64,000 nt of DNA from Pseudomonas sp. Z8(2022) (GCF_025837155.1 NZ_CP107549.1:1054001-1118000), one strand, 5' to 3'; shown: positions 1 to 10,973, counted from the first letter of the stretch. The notes: a model not told the origin generated them from the letters alone. A program made the numbers and translations.

Positions 1-75
1 GCCCTCGCCAATGGCAACGACCAGGGTCGCGGTTTTCAGGGTTTCCGGGCGGGTGCTTTTGACGAGGAATTCCAT
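1..75 (-). CDS. pepA: Leucyl aminopeptidase (N-terminal fragment)
   Basis: The reverse strand encodes 25 residues beginning MEFLVKSTRPETLKTATLVV, the characteristic N-terminus of Pseudomonas PepA, a cytosolic two-metal M17 leucyl aminopeptidase and DNA-binding protein. The ATG lies at 73-75 and the gene runs off the left edge, so no catalytic residue is visible. It is divergent from lptF, the usual Pseudomonas arrangement. Identity rests on the N-terminus plus context. Confidence 0.85.
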   Translation of the reverse strand, partial: MEFLVKSTRPETLKTATLVVAIGEG

Positions 76-218
76 GGTGAGCTGTCCCCAAGACAAAGAG
101 TCGGGTTTGACGGATAATGGCCGCCATTTTTCGAGGGTCCACCCTGCGGTGGGCCGGCAAGTAGGTGCGGCTAGTTTGAGCGCTCGCGCCTGAGCCTGAC
201 AACCCTGGAGCGTCCGGT

Positions 219-1337
219 TTGATCGTCTTCCGTTATCTGTCCCGCGAAGTGCTGGTGACCCTCAGTGCGGTGAGCGCCGTACTACTGGTGATCATCATGA
301 GCGGTCGTTTCATCAAGTATCTGGCTCAAGCCGCGCAGGGGGTGCTTGATCCCGGTGTGCTGTTTTTGATCATGGGCTACCGGATTCCCGGCTTCCTGCA
401 ACTGATCCTGCCGCTGGGGCTGTTCCTTGGTTTTCTGCTGGCATACGGGCGTCTGTATCTGGAAAGCGAAATGACCGTACTGTCGGCCACCGGTGTCAGT
501 CAGCAGCGTCTGACCGCCTACAGCATGGCACCGGCGCTGATCGTCGCGCTGCTGGTCGGCTGGCTGAGCCTAGGCCTGGCGCCGCAAGGTGTGGCCAGCG
601 TGGCGCGCATTCTCAATGAGCAGGATGCCCTGACCGAGCTCGATACCCTGGTGCCGGGGCGCTTTCAGTCGCTGCGCGATGGGTCGCGGGTGACCTATTC
701 GCAGGAACTGTCGGCTGACCGCCACGAGTTGCGTGGCGTGTTCATGTCGGAGAAGCGTTTCTCCAGGGATGGCGGCTCCGAGCGCGGCATCACCGTGCTG
801 GTGGCCGAGAGTGGTCGTCAGGAAATTCAGGAAGACGGCAGCCGCTATCTGATTCTGGAGAACGGCTATCGCTACGACGGCGAGCCGGGCGAGGCGGACT
901 ACCGCGCCATCCGGTACGACACCTACGGCGTGCTGCTGCCCAAGCCGGAAGTGGCCATCGAGGCCAGTGAGCGCGAGGCCACGCCGACCCTTGAGCTGTT
1001 CGGTAGCAACGATCCGGCCATGCAGGCCGAGCTGCAGTGGCGCCTGTCACTGCCCCTGCTGGTCTTTATCGTCACCTTGCTGGCGGTGCCGCTGTCGAAG
1101 GTCAACCCGCGTCAGGGACGTTTCCTCAAGCTGCTGCCGGCAATCTTCCTTTATATGGCCTACCTGGGCCTGCTGATCGCCGCCCGTGGCGCGCTGGACA
1201 AGGGGCGTCTGCCCGCTGCGCTGGGGCTGTGGTGGGTGCACGGTGTCTTCCTGGGCGTCGGCCTGTTGCTGTTGTACTGGGAGCGTCTGAGTCTGTGGTG
1301 GGCCAGCCGTCGTGTGTCGGAGGTGGCCCATGGCTAA
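219..1337 (+). CDS. lptF: LPS export ABC transporter permease LptF
   Basis: LptF is one of the two inner-membrane permease subunits of the LptB2FG transporter, which extracts lipopolysaccharide from the inner membrane and passes it to the LptC-LptA bridge. The 372-residue protein has the YjgP/YjgQ layout: three N-terminal membrane segments (roughly residues 10-115), a periplasmic beta-jellyroll region (about 125-265) and three C-terminal segments. Translation apparently starts at TTG (MIVFRYLSREVL); no in-frame ATG gives the conserved N-terminus. The last 8 bases overlap lptG, implying translational coupling of the two subunits. Confidence 0.95.
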   Translation: MIVFRYLSREVLVTLSAVSAVLLVIIMSGRFIKYLAQAAQGVLDPGVLFLIMGYRIPGFLQLILPLGLFLGFLLAYGRLYLESEMTVLSATGVSQQRLTAYSMAPALIVALLVGWLSLGLAPQGVASVARILNEQDALTELDTLVPGRFQSLRDGSRVTYSQELSADRHELRGVFMSEKRFSRDGGSERGITVLVAESGRQEIQEDGSRYLILENGYRYDGEPGEADYRAIRYDTYGVLLPKPEVAIEASEREATPTLELFGSNDPAMQAELQWRLSLPLLVFIVTLLAVPLSKVNPRQGRFLKLLPAIFLYMAYLGLLIAARGALDKGRLPAALGLWWVHGVFLGVGLLLLYWERLSLWWASRRVSEVAHG

Positions 1338-2394
1338 GCTGGATCGCTATATCGGTACCCAGGTGTTCTTCGCCATCCTGGCGGTGCTGGGCATCATCCT
1401 CAGTCTGGCGTTGCTGTTCGCCTTCATCGATGAACTGGGTGATCTGAACAAGGGCGACTATGGGCTTGCCCAGGCGCTGTGGTATGTGCTGCTGACTGCG
1501 CCGCGCCGTGCCTACGATATGTTGCCGATGGCGGCGCTGATCGGTTGCCTGATTGGCCTAGGCACGCTGGCCAGCAACAGCGAGCTGACCATCATGCGTG
1601 CCGCCGGCGTGTCCATCGGGCGCATCGTCTGGGCCGTGATGAAGCCCATGCTGGTGCTGATGCTGGCCGGCATTCTGATCGGCGAATACGTCGCGCCGCT
1701 AACCGAGAATCAGGCTCAGGCCGACCGTGCGCTGGCGCAAGGTGGTGGGGCGGCGCAGAGTTCCAAGCGCGGCCTGTGGCATCGTCAGGGGCAGGAGTAC
1801 GTGCACGTCAACGCCGTGCAGCCGGGTGGTGTTCTGCTTGGGGTCACACGCTATCGTTTCGACGACGAGCGTCGCCTGCTCTCAGCCAGCTTCGCGCGCC
1901 GTGCCGAGTACCGTGACAACCACTGGATGCTGAACGACGTGCAGACCACCCTGCTGCATGGCGACCGTTCCGAGGTGGTCAATCAGGATGAGGAACGCTG
2001 GGACATCGAGCTCAATCCGGAGCTGCTCGGCACCGTGGTGATGGAGCCCGAGGCGCTTTCAGTGACCGGCCTGTGGCAGTACATCCATTACTTGGGCGAG
2101 CAGGGGCTGAACAATGCCCGTTACTGGCTGGCGTTCTGGACCAAAGTGCTGCAGCCGCTGGTCACCGCAGCGCTGGTGCTGATGGCGATTTCCTTCATCT
2201 TCGGCCCGCTGCGCTCGGTGACGCTCGGGCAGCGCGTGTTTACCGGCGTACTGGTCGGCTTCATCTTCCGTATCGCCCAGGACCTGCTGGGGCCTTCGAG
2301 CATGGTCTTCGGTTTCTCGCCGCTGCTGGCGGTGCTGGTGCCGGCCGGCATTTGCGCGTTGGCGGGTGTCTGGCTGCTACGCCGGGCCGGCTGA
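1330..2394 (+). CDS. lptG: LPS export ABC transporter permease LptG
   Basis: Second permease of LptB2FG, paralogous to LptF, 354 residues from the ATG at 1330 (MAKLDRYIGTQVF). This start overlaps the end of lptF by 8 bases, and a start further upstream would add residues not typical of the family. Membrane helices are evident near the N-terminus, near residues 50-120 and in the last 90 residues, with a periplasmic domain between. A strong terminator follows at once, so lptFG forms a two-gene unit; lptB lies elsewhere. Confidence 0.95.
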   Translation: MAKLDRYIGTQVFFAILAVLGIILSLALLFAFIDELGDLNKGDYGLAQALWYVLLTAPRRAYDMLPMAALIGCLIGLGTLASNSELTIMRAAGVSIGRIVWAVMKPMLVLMLAGILIGEYVAPLTENQAQADRALAQGGGAAQSSKRGLWHRQGQEYVHVNAVQPGGVLLGVTRYRFDDERRLLSASFARRAEYRDNHWMLNDVQTTLLHGDRSEVVNQDEERWDIELNPELLGTVVMEPEALSVTGLWQYIHYLGEQGLNNARYWLAFWTKVLQPLVTAALVLMAISFIFGPLRSVTLGQRVFTGVLVGFIFRIAQDLLGPSSMVFGFSPLLAVLVPAGICALAGVWLLRRAG

Positions 2395-2411
2395 GCAGGT
2401 TGCTGAAAATG

Positions 2412-2440
2412 AAAAAGCCGGTTCAATGAACCGGCTTTTT
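2412..2440. terminator. Bidirectional Rho-independent terminator (lptG / RDD gene)
   Basis: AAAAAGCCGGTT, a 5-base loop, then AACCGGCTTTTT: a 12-bp stem with A/T runs on both sides. It sits between the convergent lptG and RDD genes and can serve both strands. Confidence 0.9.
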
Positions 2441-2454
2441 GCATCTGCTCAGCG

Positions 2455-2952
2455 CTACTTCTTGTGAATGTTCTTGGGTAGCTGCACCACGCGGCTGTCT
2501 GAGTAGATGTCGTGCCAGGTACGACCCTGCTTGTCCCACAGCAACCAGAGAAAACCCAGGCCGGCAAACAGCCAGGAGCCGATGGCGACCACGAAGCGCA
2601 GCAGAGCCTGCCACAGGTCGATGGCGCTGCCGTCGGCGTTCTGCACGCGCAAGCCCCAGGCCTGCATGCCCAGCGTCTGGCCGTTGTGTGTCCAGAACTT
2701 GGCGAAGAAGGCGAACAGCGACAGCAGTGCCAGGCTGGCAAGAACCGGGTCATTATCCAGGGCGCCGGCTTCGGCCATGGCCATCAGTGTCTCGCCACCA
2801 TGAATCAGGCGCAGAACACCCTGCTGGTAGATCAGGGTGACCACCATGACCAATGCCACACAGAGCAGAAAATCGTAAAAGAGGGCAGCCAGGCGGCGAA
2901 TCAAGCCGGCAGTGGGGAAGTCTCCCTGCGGGCGTAACAGGTGTTTCGGCAT
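2455..2952 (-). CDS. RDD-family integral membrane protein
   Basis: 165 residues with the RDD-domain signature: RRLAALFYD near the N-terminus (the conserved Arg and Asp in the first helix), TLGMQAWGLRV in the middle, and a C-terminal D-x-Y-S-D-S segment. About three hydrophobic helices are predicted (around 25-45, 70-90, 115-140). RDD proteins are membrane proteins of mostly unknown function; some members have been linked to ion exchange. Its position convergent with lptG is typical of Pseudomonas. No specific function is claimed. Confidence 0.85.
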   Translation of the reverse strand: MPKHLLRPQGDFPTAGLIRRLAALFYDFLLCVALVMVVTLIYQQGVLRLIHGGETLMAMAEAGALDNDPVLASLALLSLFAFFAKFWTHNGQTLGMQAWGLRVQNADGSAIDLWQALLRFVVAIGSWLFAGLGFLWLLWDKQGRTWHDIYSDSRVVQLPKNIHKK

Positions 2953-3010
2953 GATGGGCTCGCTGTAACGAAAGTGCGCGCCATTCTAACCGCGACTTTT
3001 CCCCAGGCAT

Positions 3011-3042
3011 AAAAAAACCCCTGATCGGGATCAGGGGTTTTT
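3011..3042 (-). terminator. Rho-independent terminator after the cold-shock gene
   Basis: Stem CCCCTGATC / GATCAGGGG flanked by an A7 run on one side and T5 on the other. It lies 15 bp past the stop codon of the reverse-strand cold-shock gene and upstream of the RDD gene. The long T run on the reverse strand makes it a strong terminator there. Confidence 0.85.
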
Positions 3043-3056
3043 CAAAGCAGCGGCAA

Positions 3057-3269
3057 TCAGCCCAGGATCTGAACCTGGTCGGCCTGCATGCCTTTTTGAC
3101 CTTGCACAGCGATGAAGCTGACTTTCTGGCCTTCTTTCAGGCTCTTGAAGCCATTACCTTCGATCGCGCGGAAGTGCACGAACAGATCCGGACCGCTTTC
3201 GGGAGTGATAAAACCAAAACCTTTCTCGTCGTTAAACCACTTGACGGTACCGTTCTGACGATTCGACAT
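3057..3269 (-). CDS. Cold-shock domain protein (CspA family)
   Basis: A 70-residue single-domain OB-fold protein that binds single-stranded RNA/DNA. Both RNA-binding motifs are visible: KGFGFI (RNP1) and DLFVHF (RNP2). The ATG at 3267-3269 gives the standard [17 protein letters not shown] start and has an AAGGA ribosome site just upstream. Reading the frame further upstream would add more than 50 non-family residues. It is monocistronic, with its own terminator. Which Pseudomonas csp paralogue this is cannot be decided from sequence alone. Confidence 0.93.
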   Translation of the reverse strand: MSNRQNGTVKWFNDEKGFGFITPESGPDLFVHFRAIEGNGFKSLKEGQKVSFIAVQGQKGMQADQVQILG

Positions 3270-3307
3270 GTCTTTTTCCTTGAAACTAGAGTTGATGACA
3301 GCCTCCA

Positions 3308-3334
3308 AATATAGAGGGCTGAGACTGGTTGCAA
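3308..3334 (-). promoter_or_regulatory. Possible promoter of the cold-shock gene
   Basis: On the reverse strand TTGCAA (3334-3329) and TATATT (3313-3308) are separated by 15 bp, slightly short of the sigma-70 optimum. This leaves a leader of roughly 35 bases before the ATG. Inference from motif match only. Confidence 0.35.
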
Positions 3335-3565
3335 GGAGTAATAGAAGTCGAGCGGGATGTAGCGGATCTAGATGATCTGCTGCACCAGAGTCACGATTCA
3401 CAGCGACCCATGCAAACAGTTCGATCACTCTACGCTAAGTTTTGCGCAATTGCCAACCCCCGCCGGCAAGGTCGCCGGCCAGGTTTTACGGGGCTTGCCG
3501 AGGGGCTGGAAAAGTTTCCCGGCCACCTGCTTGCAACAATTGCCCGCATTGTTCCGGTAGAAACG
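3335..3565. other. Non-coding stretch between cold-shock gene and tRNA-Leu terminator
   Basis: Together with the csp leader, this leaves about 300 bases with no convincing gene. Short open frames here have no family-like sequence and no ribosome site. Nothing else recognisable was seen, though a small RNA could not be excluded by eye. Confidence 0.5.
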
Positions 3566-3596
3566 AAAAAGCCCGCAAGACCAATGTCTTGCGGGC
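3566..3596 (-). terminator. Terminator downstream of tRNA-Leu
   Basis: Stem GCCCGCAAGAC / GTCTTGCGGGC (11 bp, loop CAAT) followed on the reverse strand by TTTTT. It lies 10 bp past the 3' end of the tRNA gene. Confidence 0.85.
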
Positions 3597-3605
3597 TTCG
3601 ATTCG

Positions 3606-3690
3606 TGGTGCCCCGGGGGAGACTCGAACTCCCACTCCTTTCGAAAACGGATTTTGAATCCGCCGCGTCTACCGATTCCGCCACCGGGGC
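3606..3690 (-). tRNA. tRNA-Leu (anticodon CAA)
   Basis: 85 bases including encoded CCA. The acceptor stem GCCCCGG pairs with CCGGGGC. The D-arm contains GGCGGAATCGGTAGACGC, typical of class II tRNA-Leu. The anticodon loop TTCAAAA gives anticodon CAA, reading UUG codons. A variable arm follows, and the T-arm has GTTCGAGTC. It resembles E. coli leuX in layout. tRNA-Leu genes are common integration sites, but no integrase or repeated 3' fragment flanks this one. Confidence 0.95.
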
Positions 3691-3881
3691 ACGATGGCGG
3701 CGCAGTATAGGGACGCGTCTGGCGCCGGTCAATCGGCGTCAGTGTCGTGAGTGGCTGTCGGTGCGCGCTGGCCTGTCGGAGCGCATCACCACCGGGGAGC
3801 CAGCGCAGGCTTGCGTGGTCGGACAAGTGGAAATCCGGTAAGCTTTGCGGCCCTGCAGAAATACCCCCTCCGAATCGAATC

Positions 3882-6061
<2,180 letters not shown>

Positions 6062-6101
6062 TTTCCCGAACGTTCAAGATCCTTTCCATTAGGAGTGTTA
6101 C

Positions 6102-6431
6102 ATGAGCTTTTTCATTCCCGCCGCCTACGCTGACACCGCGGCTGCCGGCCCTGCCGGCAGCGGTTTCGAGTGGGTTTTCCTGATTGGCTTTTTGGTCATC
6201 TTCTATCTGATGATCTGGCGTCCGCAGGCCAAGCGTGCCAAGGAGCACAAGAACCTGCTCGGCAGCCTGCAGAAGGGCGACGAAGTGGTCACCAGCGGTG
6301 GTATCGCTGGCAAGGTGTCCAAGGTTACTGACGATTTCGTGGTGATCGAGGTGTCTGACACCGTCGAGCTGAAATTCCAGAAACAGGCCATCGCCGCCAC
6401 GCTGCCCAAGGGCACGCTGAAAGCCATCTGA
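6102..6431 (+). CDS. yajC: Preprotein translocase subunit YajC
   Basis: 109 residues with one membrane helix (about 25-45), then a basic stretch and the cytosolic KGDEVVTSGGIAGKV motif typical of YajC. YajC associates with SecDF-YidC as an accessory to the SecYEG channel. A clear AGGAG ribosome site precedes the ATG. It lies between tgt and secD, the conserved tgt-yajC-secD-secF order. Confidence 0.95.
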   Translation: MSFFIPAAYADTAAAGPAGSGFEWVFLIGFLVIFYLMIWRPQAKRAKEHKNLLGSLQKGDEVVTSGGIAGKVSKVTDDFVVIEVSDTVELKFQKQAIAATLPKGTLKAI

Positions 6432-6455
6432 TTCGGTTCTTAGTTTCCATTCGAC

Positions 6456-6476
6456 GGGGCGCTTTTAGCGCCCCGC
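6456..6476 (+). other. GC-rich hairpin between yajC and secD
   Basis: CGGGGCGC and GCGCCCCG form an 8-bp stem around a 5-base loop. No T run follows, so this is not a standard terminator. It may partly attenuate transcription or stabilise the yajC message; inference only. Confidence 0.4.
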
Positions 6477-6498
6477 GTCATAAGCGGGCGGCTCGTTC

Positions 6499-8367
6499 AT
6501 GCTCAATAAATATCCTCTGTGGAAGTACCTGCTGATTCTGTCCGTACTGGCGATCGGTCTGGTCTATTCCATTCCCAACCTCTATCCAGATGACCCTGCC
6601 GTGCAAATCAGTGGTGCCAGTTCGGCGCTGAGCATCGAGCAGGCGGATGTAGACCGTGCCGGCAAGGCGCTGACCGATGCCGGGATTCAGGTCAAGGCTG
6701 TCAGCATCGACGAGCGTGGTCGTGGTGCCCTGATTCGTCTGACCAGGCAGGATGACCAGTTGCCGGCCAAGGACATCGTCCGCCGGGCGCTGGGCGACGA
6801 CTACGTTGTGGCGCTGAACCTGGCGCAAACCACTCCCGACTGGCTGCGCAGTCTGGGTGCCAGCCCGATGAAGCTTGGTCTGGACCTGTCCGGCGGGGTG
6901 CACTTCCTGCTGGAAGTCGACATGGACAAGGCGCTGGATGTACGCCGCAAGGTCTATGAAGGTGAAATCAAGAGCCTGCTGCGCAAGGAGCGCGTGCGCT
7001 ACCGCAGCATGCCGGAAAGCAACGGTCGCATTCAGCTCGGCTTTGCCGACAGCGAAACGCTGGACAAGGCTCAGCGCCTGATCCGCAAGGATTACAGTGA
7101 TTTCGAGCTGACCACCGTCGAGCGTAATGGTCAGCAGGTGCTGCAACTTGGGCTGACCCAGGCGAAGATCGCCGAGATCCGCGAATACTCCATCCGCCAG
7201 AACCTCACCACCGTACGTAACCGCGTCAACGAACTCGGCGTGGCCGAGCCGCTGGTGCAACGTCAGGGCGCCAATCGTATCGTGGTCGAGCTGCCGGGGG
7301 TGCAGGACACCGCTGAAGCCAAGCGTATCCTGGGCAAGACCGCCAACCTCGAATTTCGTCTGCAGGCTGATTTCGATGCGCCGCGCGGTGCCACCGAGGC
7401 CTTTGGTTTTCGCGAGGAAGGCCGCCCGCCAGTACAGCTCGAGCGTGAACTGATCATCACTGGTGACCAGGTCACCGATGCCCAGGCGAGCTTCGACGAG
7501 AACGGGCGTCCGCAGGTGAACATCCGCCTCGACGGTCATGGCGGCGATCTGATGAATCGCGCCACGCGCAACAATGTCGGTCGCAGCATGGCGGTGATCT
7601 TCATCGAGCAGAAACCTGTCACCCGCTACGTGCGCCAGACTGTCGACGGTGTCGAGCAGGATGTGGCTGTGTCTTCGTTCGTCGAAGAGAAGAAGATCAT
7701 CAGCCTGGCAACCATTCAATCGGCGCTGGGCAGCCAGTTCCGCATCACCGGCCTGAACGGCCAGGGCGAGTCTTCCGAGTTGGCGCTGCTGCTGCGCGCC
7801 GGTGGTCTGGCCGCGCCCATGTACTTCGCCGAGGAACGCACCATCGGTCCGAGCCTGGGGGCGGAGAACATCGCCAAGGGTATCGAGTCGACCGAATGGG
7901 CGATGGTGTTCGTGGCCATCTTCATGGTCATCATCTATCGCTTCTTCGGCGTGCTGGCTACCGTGGCGCTGGCGTTCAATCTGGTGCTGCTGGTGGGACT
8001 GATGTCGGCCATCGGCGCCACGCTGACCCTGCCGGGTATCGCCGGTATCGTGCTGACGCTGGGCATGGCGGTCGACGCCAACGTACTGATCTTCTCGCGG
8101 ATACGCGAGGAGCTGGCCAATGGGTTGCCGGTGCAGCGGGCGATACACGAAGGTTTCGATCGTGCCTATACGGCGATTCTCGACAGTAACCTGACCACCT
8201 TGCTGGTTGGCGGCATTCTGTTCGCCATGGGCACCGGCCCGGTCAAGGGCTTCGCGGTGACGCTGTCGTTGGGGATCGTAACTTCGATGTTCACAGCCAT
8301 CATGTTCACCCGAGGTCTGGTCAACCTGATCTTCGGTGGTCGCAACGTCAAGAAGCTGTGGATCTGA
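6499..8367 (+). CDS. secD: Protein translocase subunit SecD
   Basis: SecD, with SecF, uses the proton gradient to help pull secreted proteins out of the Sec channel. The 622-residue protein has an N-terminal membrane helix (about 8-26), a large periplasmic domain, the conserved D1 motif LGLDLSGGVHF, and five C-terminal helices containing GMAVDANVLIFSRIREEL (about 530-550), part of the SecD/RND-like proton-coupling region. secF follows 9 bp later. Confidence 0.97.
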   Translation: MLNKYPLWKYLLILSVLAIGLVYSIPNLYPDDPAVQISGASSALSIEQADVDRAGKALTDAGIQVKAVSIDERGRGALIRLTRQDDQLPAKDIVRRALGDDYVVALNLAQTTPDWLRSLGASPMKLGLDLSGGVHFLLEVDMDKALDVRRKVYEGEIKSLLRKERVRYRSMPESNGRIQLGFADSETLDKAQRLIRKDYSDFELTTVERNGQQVLQLGLTQAKIAEIREYSIRQNLTTVRNRVNELGVAEPLVQRQGANRIVVELPGVQDTAEAKRILGKTANLEFRLQADFDAPRGATEAFGFREEGRPPVQLERELIITGDQVTDAQASFDENGRPQVNIRLDGHGGDLMNRATRNNVGRSMAVIFIEQKPVTRYVRQTVDGVEQDVAVSSFVEEKKIISLATIQSALGSQFRITGLNGQGESSELALLLRAGGLAAPMYFAEERTIGPSLGAENIAKGIESTEWAMVFVAIFMVIIYRFFGVLATVALAFNLVLLVGLMSAIGATLTLPGIAGIVLTLGMAVDANVLIFSRIREELANGLPVQRAIHEGFDRAYTAILDSNLTTLLVGGILFAMGTGPVKGFAVTLSLGIVTSMFTAIMFTRGLVNLIFGGRNVKKLWI

Positions 8368-8376
8368 GGTGCAGCC

Positions 8377-9294
8377 ATGATCAAGTCAACCATTCGTTTC
8401 ATGGCGATCCGCAACATCGCCTTTTCTATCACGGTCGTGCTGACGCTGATCGGCCTGGGTGCCTTGTTTACCAAGGGACTGAACTTCGGCCTGGACTTCA
8501 CTGGCGGTACCCTGATCGAGCTGCAGTACGAGCAGCCGGCCAATCTCGATCTGATCAAGACCGAGCTGGGTCAGGCAGGTTATGCCGATGCCGTGGTGCA
8601 GAGCTTCGGTGCCAGTACCGACGTGCTGGTGCGCCTGGCTGGCGATGACCCGGACTTGGGCAAGCAGGTCGCGGCTGCGCTGCGCAAGGTCGATGAAGCG
8701 ACGCGCTTCGAGGTCAAGCGCGTCGAGTTCGTCGGGCCGCAAGTAGGTGAGGAACTGCGTGACCAGGGCGGTATTGCCATGCTCCTGGCGCTTGGCGGCA
8801 TCCTGTTGTACCTGGCGTTCCGCTTCCAATGGAAGTTCGGTGTCGGTGCCATCGCGTCGCTGGTGCACGACGTGGTGATCACGCTGGGCGTGCTGGCATT
8901 CTTCCGGGTTCCGTTCGACCTGACGGTGCTGGCGGCGGTGCTGGCGATGATCGGTTACTCGCTCAACGACACCATCATCATCTATGACCGTATCCGCGAG
9001 AACTTCCGCGTGCTGCGCAAGACTTCGCTGATCGAGAATATCGACATCTCGATCACTCAAACCTTGCTGCGGACAATTGCCACATCGCTCTCCACCGCTC
9101 TGGCGCTGCTGGCGCTGCTGTTCTTCGGTGGCGACGTACTGGCCGCCTTCGCCCTGACCCTGCTGGTCGGTGTGGTGGTGGGTACCTACTCGTCGGTGTA
9201 CATCGGTGCCACGATGCTGGTGTGGCTGAAACTCAGCGTGGAGGATCTGATTCCTCCGGTGGCTGATGAACAGGCAGACGACGGTCGCCCCTGA
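8377..9294 (+). CDS. secF: Protein translocase subunit SecF
   Basis: 305 residues with six predicted membrane helices and a periplasmic domain between helices 1 and 2. It carries the SecF motifs GLNFGLDFTGGT and YSLNDTIIIYDRIRENFR. It forms the SecDF complex with the preceding gene, 9 bp away. A terminator follows, so yajC-secDF, and possibly queA-tgt, forms one transcription unit. Confidence 0.97.
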   Translation: MIKSTIRFMAIRNIAFSITVVLTLIGLGALFTKGLNFGLDFTGGTLIELQYEQPANLDLIKTELGQAGYADAVVQSFGASTDVLVRLAGDDPDLGKQVAAALRKVDEATRFEVKRVEFVGPQVGEELRDQGGIAMLLALGGILLYLAFRFQWKFGVGAIASLVHDVVITLGVLAFFRVPFDLTVLAAVLAMIGYSLNDTIIIYDRIRENFRVLRKTSLIENIDISITQTLLRTIATSLSTALALLALLFFGGDVLAAFALTLLVGVVVGTYSSVYIGATMLVWLKLSVEDLIPPVADEQADDGRP

Positions 9295-9323
9295 TGTTGT
9301 GACCTGCTTCATGAAAGTCAGCG

Positions 9324-9358
9324 AAAGCCGCGGCAAGTCGAACTTGTCGCGGCTTTTT
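9324..9358 (+). terminator. Rho-independent terminator after secF
   Basis: AAAGCCGCGGCAAG, loop, CTTGTCGCGGCTTTTT: a stem of about 13 bp with one G-T pair, followed by five T. Located 30 bp past the secF stop. Confidence 0.9.
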
Positions 9359-9412
9359 GCTGTCCCAGGCAGGGAGAAGGGCGCGAGTCGCCGAGCCTAG
9401 GAGACACAGAAA

Positions 9413-9955
9413 ATGAACAAGTCGATGTTGGTAGGTGCCGTACTGGGTGCTGTAGGTGTGACCGCTGGTGGTGCCGTGGCTACTTACAGCCTGGTTGATC
9501 GCGGCCCGGACTATGCCGAGGTGCTGGCGGTAACGCCGGTCAACGAAACCGTGAAAACGCCGCGGGAAGAGTGCAAGGACGTGACCGTCACCCGTCAGCG
9601 TCCGGTTCAGGACCAGCACCAGATTGCCGGTACTGCCATCGGCGCCATTGCCGGAGGTCTGCTGGGCAATCAGGTCGGTGGCGGCACCGGCAAGAAGATC
9701 GCGACGGTTGCAGGTGCGGTCGGCGGCGGTTATGCCGGCAACAAGATTCAGGAAGGCATGCAGCAGCGTGATACCTACACCACCACCGAAACCCGCTGCA
9801 ATACCGTGACTGATACCAGCGAGAAGCTGGTGGGCTACGACGTGAAGTATCAGTTAGGTGAGAAGGTCGGCACCGTGCGCATGGACCGCGACCCGGGCGA
9901 CCGTATTCCGGTCAACAAGCAGGGCGAATTGGTGCTGGTGCAGCAGGCCCAGTAA
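9413..9955 (+). CDS. Glycine-zipper 2TM domain envelope protein
   Basis: 180 residues. An N-terminal hydrophobic segment (about 5-25, GAVLGAVGVTAGGAV) probably anchors the protein or acts as an uncleaved signal; no lipobox cysteine is visible. Residues about 70-110 are rich in spaced glycines (AGTAIGAIAGGLLGNQVGGG), the glycine-zipper 2TM pattern (Rick_17kDa_Anti type). The C-terminal part is hydrophilic. Such proteins are usually outer-membrane or envelope-associated; the precise role is unknown. It is flanked by terminators on both sides and so is transcribed alone. Confidence 0.85.
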   Translation: MNKSMLVGAVLGAVGVTAGGAVATYSLVDRGPDYAEVLAVTPVNETVKTPREECKDVTVTRQRPVQDQHQIAGTAIGAIAGGLLGNQVGGGTGKKIATVAGAVGGGYAGNKIQEGMQQRDTYTTTETRCNTVTDTSEKLVGYDVKYQLGEKVGTVRMDRDPGDRIPVNKQGELVLVQQAQ

Positions 9956-9965
9956 CTATCGCGAG

Positions 9966-9999
9966 CAATAAAAAACGCCCCTCGGGGCGTTTTTTATTG
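9966..9999. terminator. Bidirectional terminator (glycine-zipper gene / suhB)
   Basis: Near-perfect palindrome: CAATAAAAAACGCCCC then a short turn and GGGGCGTTTTTTATTG. A and T runs flank the GC core on both strands, suiting the convergent genes. Confidence 0.93.
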
Positions 10000-10012
10000 C
10001 ATCGATGGACGC

Positions 10013-10828
10013 TCAGCGCTTCATCGACGGCGCCAGGTGTGGCTGGATGGCAGTCAGCACGGCTTTGAAGCACTTGGTGTTGCCGGCAACGATCTGGCCT
10101 TTCTCGAGGAATTCATGGCCGCCGCTGAAGTCGCTGACCAGGCCGCCTGCTTCCTGAATCAGCAGGGCGCCTGCAGCCATGTCCCACTCGGACAGGCCGA
10201 ACTCCCAGAAGGCGTCGAAACGGCCGGCGGCAACGTACGCCAGGTCCAGGCTCGCAGCGCCTGCACGGCGAATGCCTGCGGTCTGGCCGGTCAGGCTGCG
10301 GAACATGTTCAGGTAGTTGTCCAGGTGCTCGATCTGGCCATCACGGAACGGGAAACCGGTGCCGAGCAGGGCGCCTTCGAGGCTCTTGCGATTGCTGACG
10401 CGCAGGCGGCGGCCGTTCAGGGCGGCGCCACGACCGCGGCTGGCAGTGAATTCTTCCTGGCGAACCGGGTCGAGGACGATGGCGTGCTCGAGGCGGCCGC
10501 GGTATTTGCAGGCGATGCTGATGGCGAAATGCGGTACGCCGCGAATGAAGTTGGTGGTGCCGTCCAGCGGGTCGATGATCCACTGATAGTCAGCGCCTTC
10601 GCCGCTGCCTTCCAGCACGCCGCCTTCCTCGCCCAGAAAGCTGTGGTTCGGGTAGGCCTTGCGAATGGCCTGGACGATCATCAGCTCGGCGGCCTTGTCG
10701 ACCTCGGTGACGTAATCCTTGGCATCCTTCTCGTCGACCGAGATGACATCCAGGCGCTCGATGGAGCGAAAGATCATTTCACCGGCGCTGCGAGCGGCGC
10801 GCAGGGCGATATTCAGCATGGGCTGCAT
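10013..10828 (-). CDS. suhB: Inositol-1-monophosphatase family protein SuhB
   Basis: 271 residues from the ATG at 10826-10828 (MQPMLNIALRAARSAGE). Metal-binding motifs of the inositol monophosphatase fold are present: LGEEGG, WIIDPLDGTTNF and LSEWDMAAGALL. Besides phosphatase activity, SuhB in enterobacteria joins the Nus complex that promotes rRNA antitermination, and in P. aeruginosa it affects virulence gene expression. The frame extends 32 codons upstream but those residues are not family-like. It is divergent from trmJ. Confidence 0.95.
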   Translation of the reverse strand: MQPMLNIALRAARSAGEMIFRSIERLDVISVDEKDAKDYVTEVDKAAELMIVQAIRKAYPNHSFLGEEGGVLEGSGEGADYQWIIDPLDGTTNFIRGVPHFAISIACKYRGRLEHAIVLDPVRQEEFTASRGRGAALNGRRLRVSNRKSLEGALLGTGFPFRDGQIEHLDNYLNMFRSLTGQTAGIRRAGAASLDLAYVAAGRFDAFWEFGLSEWDMAAGALLIQEAGGLVSDFSGGHEFLEKGQIVAGNTKCFKAVLTAIQPHLAPSMKR

Positions 10829-10973
10829 GGGAGGTTCACCTGGGGCGTTAAAGAAAGCCGGCCATGTTAGCAGAAAACCGTTATTGATGAAGTGCCGTCT
10901 GTACCCTGCATGGCAATCATGCAAGGGCTTGGGTAAGATCGTTGCCCCCTAATCGTTTCTGAGAGTGTCTGCG

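Noticed and set aside
3606..3690. tRNA-Leu as an integration site for a genomic island
   Set aside because: No integrase next to it and no duplicated tRNA 3' end in the flanks; both sides carry normal core genes.
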